Numbered from the stretch's first letter, positions 1 through 12,545 are shown. The stretch: 64,000 nt of DNA from Microstegium vimineum (GCA_022036555.1 CM039137.1:8657630-8721629); one strand, 5' to 3'. Translations and numbers: made by a program. Notes: generated by a model not told the origin, from the sequence alone.

Positions 1-2410
1 TGTCAGCTCTCTCCCGCCCGCGTGTATTGGGCCAGACCCAATACTGTTTTCCCACGGGCCGGTTTCCGAAATGAATTTCCTTTTCCTATTTTCAGTAATA
101 TGCTAATGCTTGTTTAATTTATATCTAGAGTTTGGTAAATCCTAAAATGGTGAAATCAATTTTGTTAGACTCTATATGTTATGATCTTTCTGTTAAAAAT
201 ATAAAAATAATTTTTGGAGAATGTCTTCAGTACTAATGTTTAATTAGTTGTTTTCTGCATATATCAAAGTTATTTGTGCTCCTACTTAAAAGGGTCAAAT
301 AAAAATGTAAGGTTTTTATGTTAGCTCTGTTATCATGTGTAGAAGCTAGGAAAAATGTAACTTGCCATGTTTTTATGTAAGTTTTATTTATCATCTATTA
401 AAACGTGTTTCTGCTGTTTTCTTAGATTAATTCCTGTAATAAATATGTGCATGTATAAATCATGGAACTTTCTTGATAAATATGTTTTTAAGTATAGATT
501 CTGCTAAAAATAAGTTATAGCATGTTTCACCCTGTTATCTAGTAGCTCTAGTTCTAAGTGCTTTTTCTACATTTAATTTCATCTTTTTGTATCTGCTAGC
601 CGGTAGCTTTGCTGTGGTTAATTTCTTTGCAGTAGCATCTAGTAGGCTTGCTCTGTTCTCTGTAATTTTGGTAGATTTTTCTGAGTAGTTTATAATAGGC
701 TTGCTGTGTAAAGTAGCTTTGTGGTAATTAATTGGTTAAATGCTTAGAGTCACTTTTAGTGTGCTAAATCTTGTTCAAGCATCATCCCTGCACCATCAAG
801 TTACTTATATATGCATTGCAATCATTTAGGATCAGTGGAGAAAGACCAGGAGCCAACCCTAGAGACAAAGTCCAGGAGGTGCAGGAGCTAAACGAGGAGT
901 ACCACGAGTCCGACACTAACCTCCCCGAGTGCCCTGACCACTAGCCCTCCACCTTCACTCAAGGCAAGCCCCGGAGCATCCTTAAGCCTCCCATTATTTA
1001 CAATTAATCTACTTGAGTATTTTATACTATGATGCATTAGGTGATAGGAGTTGACTGAATCCTAATTGCTGCATTACCATCCTTGATTATTGTCTTACCT
1101 ACCTTGTTACCCTGTTAAGAAAAGTAAAAGCAATCGCTTAGCCTGCTTAGAATAAATGGTTACTTTTATATTTTATGTACGTATTATCCCTTGGGGGTAA
1201 TACTATCACGGTTGGCTATATTTGCTATCTTGGAAATAACCAATGGTAGTAATAAAATGCGGTCAACTGGAAGGAAGAGGCACCAAGTGGTTTAGACTTG
1301 GGGCAGTCTGTCCGTTGGATCGTATAGGTTTGTATACGATGGTGGCCCTCTTACATCTTTGAATGCGCCCTTTCACATAGGGGCCGTCGGGAGTGTCGAC
1401 CCCGAAGCCGAGTAAACACTATCCGGGCCTGCGCTCAATTTGCTGTGAGCACCCTCTAGTTTGTAGATACGACCTGCCCCGTGGTGGCTAACTGATTTCT
1501 ACAATTGGGTGGACCAATGCGAGCCCACGGCGATACCACCTGGACTTTGTTGAGCGGTAACACAATGCATGGACCCGACGGGAAAAGTGTGGGCGTGTGT
1601 TAAAGGTAATCTTGCCAGCTGGTTGTATATCGATTCGAATTGCCGCCCCCCACTAGATATGGGGGATTATGCTGAGCTTCACCACGGTACAACTCCATGT
1701 GACATCGTAATGGTTCTACTAAAATATTGATGAAGGAATTGGATATATGTTATTATATTGTTTGAGTAGTTCAAGTGAGTGCTCTAGTACAGGTGCAAAC
1801 CCAGAGATAATAATAGGATGAAAAATGGTTGTTCTCTAATCTTTTTTTTCCTCTTGTTCGCTTTTTCGCAAAAGCAAGTTTACCCCGATCCACATAAATA
1901 GCCTTGCATACCCTTGGAGTCTTTATTTTCAGTTAGACGGGTAAGTCTAGCTGAGTACATTCCCGTACTCAGGGTTTATCCCGTTTGTTGCAGATGGTCA
2001 AGTATACGTTGGCTATTGTAAGCACTGTCTCTATCCTGTCGAAGGAGAAGAGGAGTAGGCCTTGGGCAAGGTCTTCTACAAGCTCATCTTTTGCTGTTGT
2101 CGGACATGATCTCGTGGGCATCCCTATCTTTTAATAATTTTGGTGTGGAGTAAAACTTTGGGTTCAGTTTCAAACAATGTTCTATTCGGCCACAGGTGTT
2201 GTGGCGTAAGTACTACTTTTATTTGGAACAAAGTGTTGTAATAACTTTATTCGTACTTCTAGTATTTTCGGTTTATTTGTAGCTCGTTCGAATGTGTATA
2301 CCTGAGTTTGTGCGATCCTTAGTGGGATATACGATTGTTAGAAATCCTTCGAGATTTCTGGAATACCGGGATTATATGGGCTCAAGTGCTTTAAGTGGCA
2401 GTTAAATCAA
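1..2410. other. Noncoding LTR-like relic
   Basis: No reading frame of note occurs here. The first 800 bases are AT-rich. From about 1260 to 2405 the sequence has the texture of a long terminal repeat or untranslated retroelement region: alternating GC and AT blocks, a splice-acceptor-like pyrimidine tract ending in TTGCAG near 1991, and a transcribed-looking tail. I cannot find its partner LTR, a target duplication or a primer-binding site, so the assignment to an LTR retrotransposon rests on overall resemblance only. It could equally be an untranslated part of another transposon. Confidence 0.3.
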
Positions 2411-4910
2411 CTACTTTGGTACTTGATCTCTTATAATTTGGACGGTTCTGCCACAAGTGGTATGATGTTTGGAACTCTCATCTTGTGAGTTCGGTGCAGT
2501 AGGAGCACTTGGATCTTCTGTACTCTTAGGTGGGATGGATGATTTCTCATTTGTTTGAAAATCTGGTGCATCATCCATGCCACCACCATCGCTGCCATTG
2601 AAAAGATCTGGTGCACAATCCATGCCACCACCACTGCTGCCATCAAAAGGATCCTTGTCGTTCCTCATGGTACTACTAGAACGTGTGCTCAGTTGCAGTA
2701 CCTTTGAAACGAACTCAGCACCTCTCTTCGCCAATATCTCTTGTCCTTGATGTTTCATTGAGTCAGCCAAAACATCAATTTTTTCCTTCATGTCTTGTGA
2801 AAGGTGAGCAAAGTCATTCTCCACCAAGGAATTATGTTGCGCCAAAAGGACTTGGAATTGTTTAGGAAGAGACTGCAAAAAAATAAATGAAAAGAAATTA
2901 GCAACATAATAAATATGAAACACAGAGGCTAGCTGCCTGTTTGCAACATGTGAAAAAAAGAGTTATATAGAAAAACAAATTAGAAAAAAAGGAGGATGAG
3001 AGAAGTTTCTGAGAAATTCACCTCAATGCCATCAAAAGGGGCCCAATTGGTGCTTTGGCCGGAAGGACCTACGCCATTGAGCCATGCATTAAGGCTTGGT
3101 TGCACGGGCACTTCTTCTTCTACATTCTCTGTTTCAGGAATTGCAACCGGGGGTGGATCATACCCACTCAAAGGCACGGGGTTTGTGTAAGGGGTGGTCT
3201 TCAGCAACTAGGAAAACGTTGAAGAAATGGATGTTAGAGGACAAAAAACAATGGCTACAACACAAATTAAATAAAAAGGAATGAGTGAGAAAAAAAACAT
3301 AGATAATGAAAAAAGAGAAGTCAAACTCACAAGTAAACCGCCAAATGGATGTGCATTCAACTGAAACTTATTTGTATCAACCTTTGCACCAAAATCAAAA
3401 TCAAAATTTGTAACATGGCAGATGCGAGAGACAGCATAATTGATCTTATGCGTAGCCAATCTAAGGGGTATGTCCAGATGATCCATATAAGCAATCTACA
3501 AAAAAGGCAAGTATATATATATATCAAAAAATTGTGTAAAAAGAAATCATATCTATTGAAACATGCATGCATAGCTAATACAAACACTAGACAGATTGAT
3601 AATGAAACACCAGATTGGTGAAAACAGAAGATATTGGCGCTACAAAACAATAGATGGAATGAAAAAAAAAAGAATAGACCCAAAAATGGGAGAAAAAAGA
3701 ATTATACCGCAGGGATGATGAGGCACTTCAAGAGATAGGTGCTGCTCGTACTACCCATCAACTCACATTTGTGGAGATATTCTTGGAACTTTCGGATCTG
3801 CCCAAACAACTCATCAAGAATATGTCCAGCCCAGTCAAATGATCTGATTTGCAATACATCCTTCAAGTTGTGCAAGTACTTGGGAGAGATACAGTTGTCA
3901 TTAGTGGCACAGTGGACTGACCCCAATGCAACCAACATGAATGCCCTCATGAAGTTGGTCTGCTCGTGTTGTTTCATCATATACTCAATACAATCACTAA
4001 TGGACAGTCCATGTACTCCGGCCCTGAAAGGCTCACAGATCTTCTGATACTCTTCATGTTCTTGATGGATACAACTCAACTTGACAGGCACGGGTCCGCT
4101 CGGGACACCCATAATGTTGCAAATCAATTGCTTGTCAAGTGGGAAAGACCTTTTCATTTTCTTGCTATAGAACTGTCTCAACTCAAGCTTTATGTTCCTC
4201 ATAACAAATCCAACAAGCTTGGTTGGCAGTGAGACTTCAGACATTGAAAGCAAAGAACCAAAACCAGCTTCACTTATCCAAGCGATCTGTTGATCTGTGA
4301 ACTTCAAGTCACGCAGCCTGTGCACAGAGAACCGGTGTTTGAAAGGTTCACTGCCGGTGTTAGCTTCGGATTTGTTGGCATTCATCACTGCATAAAAAAT
4401 AGAGGGAGATAAAAAACAAAAACAATGTATTAATGTTGTTGCTATGTGCCGATAACGGTGAATGAAACACAGAAAGTAGGATACTTGAAACACCGCATCA
4501 CCCCCACATGTGTTGCAGAAAAAAGAAAACATCAGATTAACCACAGTTCATACATCTACCACTACCACATGCAACTGCGCCGCATCTACCACTACCAAAT
4601 GCAAAACTGTGCCACGTCTACCAACGAAACATCAAAAATCTAAGTATCCAAAATCATAGTTGGAGACAAACCTTTCTCTGTGGGGGCTGCATTCCTCTTC
4701 TTAGATGGAGACTTCTCCTCAGGAATGTTCCATGCTTTGCTCGACGATGCTTCAGCTTCAGCAAAGGAAACTCGCTTCCTATGTGCAACACGCTTGTACC
4801 CATGGCGAATCCCCTTCTCTTCATCTGGGTCAATGAAATCGTCATCCTTATAGGCGATGCATCGCATCCTGATCTGGTAATCATCGCGGAACACAACAGT
4901 TGTTGGGTCC
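2411..4910 (-). CDS. Plant mobile domain-like protein, spliced, no protease domain
   Basis: Five exons with consensus splice sites join in frame on the minus strand: 4910-4672, 4387-3708, 3495-3331, 3207-3022 and 2872-2411 (stop). Phases match at every junction. The second exon has the hallmarks of the plant mobile domain-type module found in MULE-associated and Ulp1-associated grass proteins: GFGSLL, then LPTKLVGFV, then IMGVPSG, then ALGSVHCAT, then IRSFDWAGHILDEL. The next exon continues with YMDHLDIP. The last exon is low-complexity and repeats a roughly 19-residue unit containing GGMD and APD twice. Relatives usually continue into a Ulp1-type cysteine protease; here the frame stops first. 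The 5' exon with the start codon is unresolved: upstream of 4910 there is a good acceptor (TTCTTCTACAG) but no clear donor exon. It may be a transposon-derived gene or a decaying copy. Function unknown. Confidence 0.6.
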
Positions 4911-5640
4911 CTGTAGAAGAAAGCAATTGTTTCAACATGATAAACACCATCCCCCCCTCCCCCCCCCCCCTTGCAGCAAGTACTCAATCGAACTCCACGA
5001 TCCAAATGGGTGTGGCGCAAGAGCAGTGGATGTGAGCAAAAGCTTCAGGTAACAAGCAATTAGGCCTATAGCGCTACAGCAACCGCAAAAACCCACGCAA
5101 CTAGGGTTCTGAGATGCAGGCTCGGCAAAAATGCGTCGCGAGTGGGAGAAGCCAGCGAGCATGTCAACGCCGCACGGATGAGAAGAAGCAGGCGAGCATG
5201 CCAACCCCCCCCCTCCCCCCCCCCCCTCCTTCCCCCTCGTGCGCGAGTGAGGAGTACCAAGCGAGCATGCCTTGCGATCACATGTGCAGCGTGTTCTCGC
5301 AGCAAAAATGAATGGAGAGAGGTAGGGCGGTGAGTCGAACCTCGGACGGAGGCCGGCGCGGCGCGTGGAAGCTCGGATGCCGCCGGCGGGAGAAGCGGAT
5401 GGAGCAGTCCAGGTCGCCCCGCTACTCCGCCGCATTCGCCGGTGAAGGGGAAAACCGCGGTTGCGTGTGACCCGAGGCCTATGTCCGAAGAAATTGACGG
5501 GGGCGTCAGAGGAACCGTTATGCCGTTTGCGGGTTGTGTGATGGGCCGTGCGCCGTGATGGGCCGTTGCAGTTGCGTTCGACGGTAGAACGTATGCTACA
5601 CAACATTTCCGTTAATATAATTACCTAGATAAACAAGAGA
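4911..5640. other. GC-rich upstream region with C tracts
   Basis: This stretch lies upstream of the plant mobile domain-like gene and should hold its first exon and promoter. Long open frames exist on both strands, but they follow from high GC and I see no family signature. Two cytosine-rich tracts (4951-4970 and 5205-5226, each broken by one T) and neighbouring G/C-rich sequence make the local assembly doubtful. Confidence 0.35.
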
Positions 5641-6102
5641 GAGACCAAAGCGGATAAACCGTAGTTCAACACAAACGTTTTTTTTTTTCTAGAAACGAAT
5701 CAAGTAGCAGAGCAGCCGGTTATATATGTGTTCAGATAAAGCCCGTTCTGGGCAGCTAGCTATGCAAACAAACCCAAGAACGATATTTTAGCCTGTTGAT
5801 GATGAAGTCAGGCTAGGCGTTTGCGTGACGCTAAGTTTGCTACGGAGTGCCGGGTGCAGGTGCCTGGTTGCCGGAAGCGACGATGGGGTGGTTGTTTGCC
5901 CGGGCGGCTATTTGGACAGCCGTCGATGTCCAGATCGACCATCCGTTGGATTGAAGACATCTGGCGAGGAGAGAGGCAATGTGTAAAATGGATCTGACAG
6001 TGTACAGGAGCCTAGTGGAGAGAGGGCCTCGGATCCACATAGACGAGAGGGGCCTGGGTGCTGGAAGGGTGACCCGGGAGGACCAAGACGACGGCCTGGT
6101 CC

Positions 6103-6300
6103 ATGGACGGTGCGCTGGAGCCGTCGGCGGACCAGGGGGCGCCGGCGATGGAGCCGTCGGCGGACCAGACGGTGGTGGCCTTCTCCATGGGAGGTGCGAT
6201 GGAGCCGTCGGCGGACCAGATGGCGACGAGCTGCTCCAAGGCCTGTGCCATGGGACCGTCGGCGGACCAGAAGGTGACGGCCAGTTCCATGGATGGCAGC
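6103..6300 (-). repeat. Coding-like minisatellite (WSADG repeat)
   Basis: A core of about 18 bases (GAGCCGTCGGCGGACCAG on plus) occurs at 6118, 6151, 6202 and, with one base lost, 6254. Spacings are 33, 51 and about 51 bases, so the main unit is about 51 bp, a multiple of three. On the minus strand an open frame from 6290 to 6012 reads through all copies and repeats WSADG four times, separated by hydrophobic and MEK/MDQ spacers. I recognise no protein family. Other frames are also open because of GC content. It may be a repeat-bearing exon of an unknown gene or a simple GC-rich minisatellite. Confidence 0.4.
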
Positions 6301-6900
6301 GAAGGTAACTTGGTTTCTCGATTTGTTCTCCTCCAAAAGGATTAGGCCATGTCTGCGCCACTGCGCCTGTCCTGCTCGGCGGCGGCGGCCAGGCGTGGAC
6401 GGTGAGGTGCGGGCACTTCTGCTCGTGAGTCGTTTCGGGGGAGGGGCGTAGATGGTTACTGCGCCAGAGCCTCGGTGGCTTGAGCATGAAGGAGCTGTGC
6501 GTATGCTTGCGCTTCGAAAGTGTTTGTGGAAATGCCGCACAGCCAGCAGAAGGCTAGCTAGTATTCTTTTTTTTTTCTCTCTAATTTTGATTTTGTGGAG
6601 AATAAACAACGAGTGCTTCTGATTAGAAAATACTTGAATATAAAAACCTTTACAATCACAGGCAGTAAAAATGTCTAATTAGCAACGATTGAATGTCTTG
6701 CTTGTTTGTTGTCTCAACATGATCTATATGTCATCAATTCTTCGCGATCTAATCCATGGACGTCCCTTCTGATTTGTTGTAAGGATGTGGTCGATCATCA
6801 AGTGTGTGGAGCGATTCATCTGTTTCTGCTCCTCCGGTGGTCATCATGGCTAGCAGCCAAGCTGTGTTCCGTGCCGCGGGGAATGCTAACAGCCAATCAG

Positions 6901-6931
<31 letters not shown>
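6901..6931. repeat. Poly-C tract, 31 bases
   Basis: An uninterrupted run of 31 cytosines. A similar run of 22 lies at 7243-7264. The true length is uncertain because homopolymers this long are often mis-assembled. Confidence 0.9.
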
Positions 6932-6932
<1 letters not shown>

Positions 6933-7387
6933 CTACCGAAAACGAGAATGGTGATACTTCTAGCTCGTCTTTGCCAAGGCACAGAGGAATGAAAAGGTAA
7001 AGCTCTCGTACCTCGGAAATCTATGATTTGCTTGTGTCTAGAATTTTGGGGAATGTTTCCTGTGGTGGGTAGTATACACACCTAAGATTTACTGAATATT
7101 TCCATTTATATGTTAATGGTGTGTTAATTCCAAATCACCGATATATTCGGAAGCTTGCTGTTTGGTTCTTTCGTACACTGAAATCCGAAAATCTAGTAGT
7201 ATGTATTCGTAAAACCAGCAAGTGTATATATGCATGGCTGAACCCCCCCCCCCCCCCCCCCCCCAAAACAAATTCTCTTTTCAGGGGATGGAAAGATAGT
7301 GTCGGCGCAACGGCACGCGCGCACCTGCCTGGTCGGATTAGTCCCTTGCAAGAGGCATTCAGCAGCTACAACAATAGGGTTGGTGGT

Positions 7388-8389
7388 CCTATCGTTGTTC
7401 CATGTATCGGTCTTGTATTTGATTCATGCGAAGAAGCTTTTGATTTTTACAACCTCTGTTCATGAGAGGTGGGTTTTGGCATTCGTTATTTAACAAAGCC
7501 AAACTTACAAACTCAATGAAGAAATTTATACGAACATGACCATGTTGGTGTGCGCATGTGCAGACTGTTTACTTTGTTACCTGTTTCTGTCAATTTAGCA
7601 AGTGCACGCGTATGGATGTTGGCTCACATATAGCTGTCATAACCTGTTTCAACAGGGTGCACCTGCTGTGGGAGCCAAAAGGTCAATTAAGCAAGGTTGC
7701 CCAGTGTACTTGAGGTTGCATCGCACGGACGATGATGGTTGGTACATCCATGACTTTGTTTCAGTATACAATCATGCCTTGTCGGAGAATTGTGGGGAGA
7801 AGAAGTGTTGGAAATCACATAAACCTGGTGCTCCAATGAATGTGTTTGTTGATCAATATCACAATTTGTTATCTGACTGGATTGAAAAGGAAGATCAGAA
7901 GAACCACGAGGACAAGATAGTAAGTTATGGATGCATCTTGCTAAAATTGCTTCTTTATTCTATAGGTACTTTACACAAATCGTATCTGGGTTTAATTATA
8001 TTAGGGGCATTTAAATTTGTTCCATGTATGTTATTGCAAAAAAAATCCTGAGATTGAGGGTACTGCCACTATTAGATTAGTTGAAACATACTAGTGCATT
8101 TGATAATTATTCGTGTCATTTATAGAGCACTAGCTTGCTGGTTTGATATTCCAGTTCTAGCAACATCTAGAATTGAAAAAGGCATGCGTGGACTTATCTT
8201 TTTTGTTGACATGTAGAAATGTATGTCAATTGAGAGTCTAACTTATACTCTGTTGCGTAGCCGTTGAAAGGATCCATGACTGGCTGGGCCTTTGAGAAAC
8301 ACGCTGCTAAATTCTATACTAGGACGATGTTTGGAAAATTTGTGGAGACTGACCGGGCACACAAGATTGAACTGTGGGAGGCTGGCTGA
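7388..8389 (+). pseudogene. FAR1-type factor relic, transposase core missing
   Basis: Three blocks match the FAR1/FHY3-related factor family, which descends from Mutator-like transposases. Block one (from 7388) has PIVVPCIGLVFDS and EEAFDFYN, the start of the FAR1 DNA-binding domain. The following motif, EVGFGIRY, is preceded by an in-frame TGA (7463-7465) where tryptophan is usual. Block two (about 7680-7835) carries the rest of the zinc-binding domain: KQGCPVYLRLHRTD, GWYIHDF, and LSENCGEKKCWKSH. It runs directly into LLSDWIEKED, a segment that normally follows the MULE transposase domain, so that central domain is absent. A likely intron (donor GTAAGT at 7920, acceptor before about 8262) leads to block three, EKHAAKFYTRTMFGKF, ending at TGA 8387-8389. 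The nonsense codon and internal deletion argue for a pseudogene; a short FRF-like factor using a downstream start is the alternative. Confidence 0.7.
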
Positions 8390-8586
8390 TGCGGTGGATA
8401 CTGCTAATTGAATGTACTGATTGGTGGAGTGGTTAACTCTGCAACATTATTTTTTTGTGTCTTTTGTTTGTGGTGTCCCAGTTTGTAATTGATGTGGTCC
8501 AGATCTCTTCTGTTTCTGTTTAATCTTAGTGGCCATATGCATTAATATTTGCAATGTATGCCCTAAAATTGTTCACAACGTTTTAG

Positions 8587-9748
8587 GTTCACAGAATTTG
8601 GTGTGACCATCCGCCAACGACCGGTTGAAGATCTTGCATTTGCTGTCGCTCGATTTGTACAAAAGGGTGGCTCTTTTATCAATTACTACATGGTACGACA
8701 TGAAAATGAAGCTGTTATATTGCTGTTAAGAAGTTTATCTCATGCTTTGGGAGATACTCATGGTTGGTGGTTTACTGTTTTTTGTCGACAGTATCATGGA
8801 GGAACAAATTTTGGGCGCACTGCTGGGGGTCCCTTCATCACAACAAGCTATGATTATGATGCTCCAATTGATGAATACAGTACGTTTACTAGGAGAAATT
8901 CAATTTTTTTTGGGTGACCATGACCTATATATGTCACCATCTTTCCATTGATTAAAGTGTATAGCGCATCATTTCTTTTAAATGCAGCTAGATATTCTAA
9001 GCATATTGGTGCCTTTCCAAGCTTGACTGTAACTGCATTTTGTAAAGTAAATTTCTTTTATAAGTTTGGTTATTTTTCATATTCATTCTATGCTTTGTTA
9101 TGTCCAGGACTTGTTAGAGAACCAAAGCACAGTCATCTTAAAAGAACTCCACAGAGCTGTTAAGTTATGTGAACAGGCTTTGGTTTCTGTTGACCCAGCA
9201 ATTACTACCCTTGGAACCATGCAAGAGGTATGTCTTGGCCAGCCTTTCTCCTCATACGATGATCTGTATATCATATATTTGTCGGTGTGACTTACATACA
9301 TCTGTATCAGGCCCACGTCTTCCGATCTCTATCTGGTTGTGCAGCTTTCCTGGCAAACTACAATTCTAACTCCTATGCAAAAGTTGTGTTCAACAATGAG
9401 AAATACAGCCTCCCACCTTGGTCAATTAGCATCCTTCCTGATTGCAAGAATGTAGTTTTTAACAGTGCCACAGTAAGCTTCACTTGTGCTTATTTTCAGT
9501 ATGGCACATTCTCCTCTTCTTGCATTTTCCCACTTTTGTTCCCCAGAACTTTATGATGACCTGGCTTACCTGGTTACAATTGCTTGCCCCTGCAGGTTGG
9601 TGTTCAGGCATCTCAGATGCAAATGTGGGGAGATGGTGCCTCATCAATGATTTGGGAAAGGTATGATGAGGAGGTTGATTCTCTGGCAGCTGCTCCATTG
9701 CTCACCACAACTGGTTTGCTTGAGCAGCTTAACGTCACGAAAGACTAG
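8587..9748 (+). pseudogene. Beta-galactosidase (GH35) internal exon cluster, broken
   Basis: Five consecutive exons of a plant glycoside hydrolase family 35 beta-galactosidase are present with consensus introns: 8587-8692 (FTEFGVTIRQRP, GGSFINYYM), 8792-about 8879 (YHGGTNFGRTAGGPF), about 9109-9227 (KLCEQALVSVDP), 9311-9472 (SGCAAFLANYNS) and 9596-9748 (MQMWGDGASSM). The family hydrolyses beta-galactosyl residues in cell walls, with full proteins of about 700-850 residues. Here the N-terminal catalytic half and the C-terminus are missing. The third exon has four A at 9140-9143 where the reading frame needs three, and the last exon runs into TAG at 9746-9748 just after NVTKD. No signal peptide or promoter is attached. 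It is a captured or deleted gene fragment lying directly downstream of the FAR1 relic. Confidence 0.85.
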
Positions 9749-11490
9749 TTTGTATTTTGCTGCGATGGATGAGGACCTGAATGTCTAGTCCCATTCTGTG
9801 ATGTCTATTGTATGGCCCATGCTTAGTAGGTGGGTGTGTTAGTGTGTTCCAAGTCCTGGTTTGTAAATTAAGAACAATTGGGTATGTTAGTGTATAGAGC
9901 TGCAGGGAATACGCAACATCCTTGTGCTTGTTTTTGTGAATTAAAATAAAATATTATGCAGGTTAATCTTTCAAGTTGGCCTGATGTTGGGTTAGGGACA
10001 TGACAGTGTTGTTTGAATTTTGAAACCTGTTGAAGTGACGGGTGTTGTACTGTCACTGGTAAACATGCAAACTAGCATCTTGGGCTAAGTTGCCTCCTTG
10101 TTATTCACAATTTGAAACCTGTCTTGAGGGGGGCGGCTGTGGTTAAATGGTGCAAGGTCACGGCTCAGTATCCGCCGGATACTCTGTGTAGAGGACGAAG
10201 GAACCGGTCAACCGGAGGAGGGGGGCAGGTGTTTGCTCGTGGGACCTGGGTACCGGCGGCCTCTTCCTCTCTCCTTGTTTTTCCAACTGACAGACCTATA
10301 GTGTAGTTGTACTGGCTCTACTTCAATCCATACCGCACGCGCAAAACGGACGACATCCCCAAATATCCGCCCAGGCAAACAAGTGCAGATTCGCATTTGC
10401 GCCTGGTTGCCTCCCGGGACGGAAGACTAGTATACGTGCTTAGACCGACCCGCATCGGCTGACCGAGACCGACGACTCGCTCGCCGTGGCGTGCGGAGTC
10501 ACCCGACTCCCCTTCCTGTTCCTGTTCCTGTTCCTGTTCCTGCCCAGTGCCCACTGCCCAGTACTACCAGTGCCCACGGGGTTTCGGGTGCTGCAAGGCA
10601 GTGCTCCTGACTGCTCCGTCTCGTGTTCTGATTACAGCCTGTGGGCTCCGACTCGCCGTATCCGGGGTGCCCATGCCATTGCCATGTGGACACGGAAATC
10701 AACAACGGATGAGGCCGTCTTCTTGTTTAGCTTCGACTTTTCCTGGGTGATCTGGAACAAATAAGGCCGTAATTTTCTTGATTAGCTGTTTCTCGTTACA
10801 TATAATGCCAGTTTTCCACATTCTTTCTAGATTATTTCCACGGGTTATGTCGCGTTTGGTTGGACGCTAGTAGGAGCCAAGCCGAACTTGCCATTGACCG
10901 TGACCCTGTAAAGGAGCTGCCTTTGCTGTCGCTATTTGCCTAATTCTATATTTACGATTGTTCGCTCCGGAGCGAACATCGTCGCCATATCCGACAAAAG
11001 CCGTCCCAGCTTTGTCACTCTTTTTTTTCTCTCTCTCCTTTCATTCTTATGATATTTACTTACTTTTCTTCTATATACTATGAACAAAAAAAAAATATGT
11101 TGAACAAAAAAAAATATATCATGTAAAAAAACTGCTGCAAAATTTGTGTATAATCTTTTGGAAGACGTTGAACAAAAAAAATTATATGTATGAATTACAT
11201 TGTTTGTAAAAATATTATATACAAGCTGCGTTAGGAAATTTATATTGAGAAATCGTTATGATGTAAAACAGATGTCATGATAAGTTACCTGTAAAACCAT
11301 ATTGAAAAAGCTACCATAGAAAAATTGTGGTGATAAGTTTTGTCCCACAAAAGTTTATGCATTAAATTATGAGTACAACTTTATATTTTGTTTTTAAAAA
11401 GGAGAATTTATGAAGATATTTTTTAAAAAAAAGGTCACAGTTGTCTGATGGTTCACTAGTACGGAGTACTTTCTAATGCAACAAATGTTT
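9749..11490. other. Noncoding interval with a CCTGTT microsatellite
   Basis: No supported gene. A hexamer run of CCTGTT, about five copies, lies at about 10512-10542. From 10960 on the sequence is AT-rich with several oligo-A runs. Short open frames here have no recognisable similarity. Confidence 0.5.
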
Positions 11491-11499
11491 TTTTAAAAC

Positions 11500-11930
11500 T
11501 TGTTAGGCTCTTATGGCCCTTGAATTAAAACCAGATGCCGAGGCAAATTGCAAGCAACTAAAGAGTTTACAAACTCTCCCAAGTCCCAACCGATTGCCCC
11601 GGATCCTAATTTATACCGACCTGCACAATCTCATAAGCTACCGAATTACAGAATCGTAGGACATTTCGGATATTATTACAAACTGGTCAGCAAGTAGATC
11701 ACGGATGCTTTTGTATAGAGCTCCTTCAGGTGCTAAGTCTCAGACATTTGTGGTTAAGGCTTCCCTCAACAGAGTACTGTCTGTATCATCCTTGATATAT
11801 CATGCTTCTCCGCAACCTCAAGAGCAAACTTACATCCAGCCACCGTTTCTGCCATCAAAGCATCCCGAACAGGACTAAAAGCTCCATCGATGTTTATCTT
11901 CAGACAATCTTGTACACAAAATAACCATCA
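11500..11930 (-). pseudogene. RNase H-like (RVT_3) domain relic
   Basis: Translating the minus strand from about 11915 gives KINIDGAFSPV, then ALMAETVAGCKFALEVAEKH, then a short gap, and later CNSVAYEIVQVGI. This order (strand 1 with the catalytic aspartate, an acidic helix, then the N-x-V-A-x-E motif) is that of the plant RVT_3 RNase H-like domain found at the ends of LINE-type and stand-alone retro-derived proteins. Stops and at least one frameshift interrupt it, so it is not coding. The 5' side runs into the assembly gap. Confidence 0.55.
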
Positions 11931-11976
11931 TTCCAGTCCTCAATGTCTAATTGCAAATAAATAACCAGCAATTACA

Positions 11977-12076
11977 NNNNNNNNNNNNNNNNNNNNNNNN
12001 NNNNNNNNNNNNNNNNNNNNNNNNNNNNNNNNNNNNNNNNNNNNNNNNNNNNNNNNNNNNNNNNNNNNNNNNNNNN
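11977..12076. other. Assembly gap, 100 N
   Basis: Exactly 100 unknown bases, the usual placeholder for a gap of unknown size. The sequence to its right (12077-12500) has no recognisable gene before the dehydrogenase-like coding region. Confidence 0.99.
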
Positions 12077-12545
12077 GAAATGGAACCAAAACGCCTTGAA
12101 ATCAACTAGAAATACCGATCAGCTAGCTCTAGCTCTACCAACCAGAGAACCGAGGGGGAAAGGGTGGTCAGTAACCTTGGTTTCGCCTCCCGATCTGAGA
12201 GACGATATGTGGAGGCGCCGCCGGGAGAAGCACTAAAACCCTCGAGGCCGCCTGTGAGGATATCTATAGCAGCGGAGTTGGCGCACCGGGCAAGAAATAT
12301 CCCTCGGGCGAATATTCGGCCCCTGAACCGAGAGTGGCTTCTGGGGCTGCTCGTCACCCATGAGCTCACTCTCGGGCTACCATTAGGCCCATGGATAAAG
12401 CCCACTGGCCCCTTCCCAAGACAGTGACCAGTAGAAGCCACAAGGGCTCACCGCCTCACGACACGAGGTCGCCTTATCGGCAACGGCAACTACAACGCGA
12501 CACATGAGGGCATTTGCGACAATTTATTGCATACAGCGACAGCCT

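Noticed and set aside
12164..12427. Open frame of 87 codons before the dehydrogenase-like gene
   Set aside because: No family signature; both strands are open and it lies next to the assembly gap.
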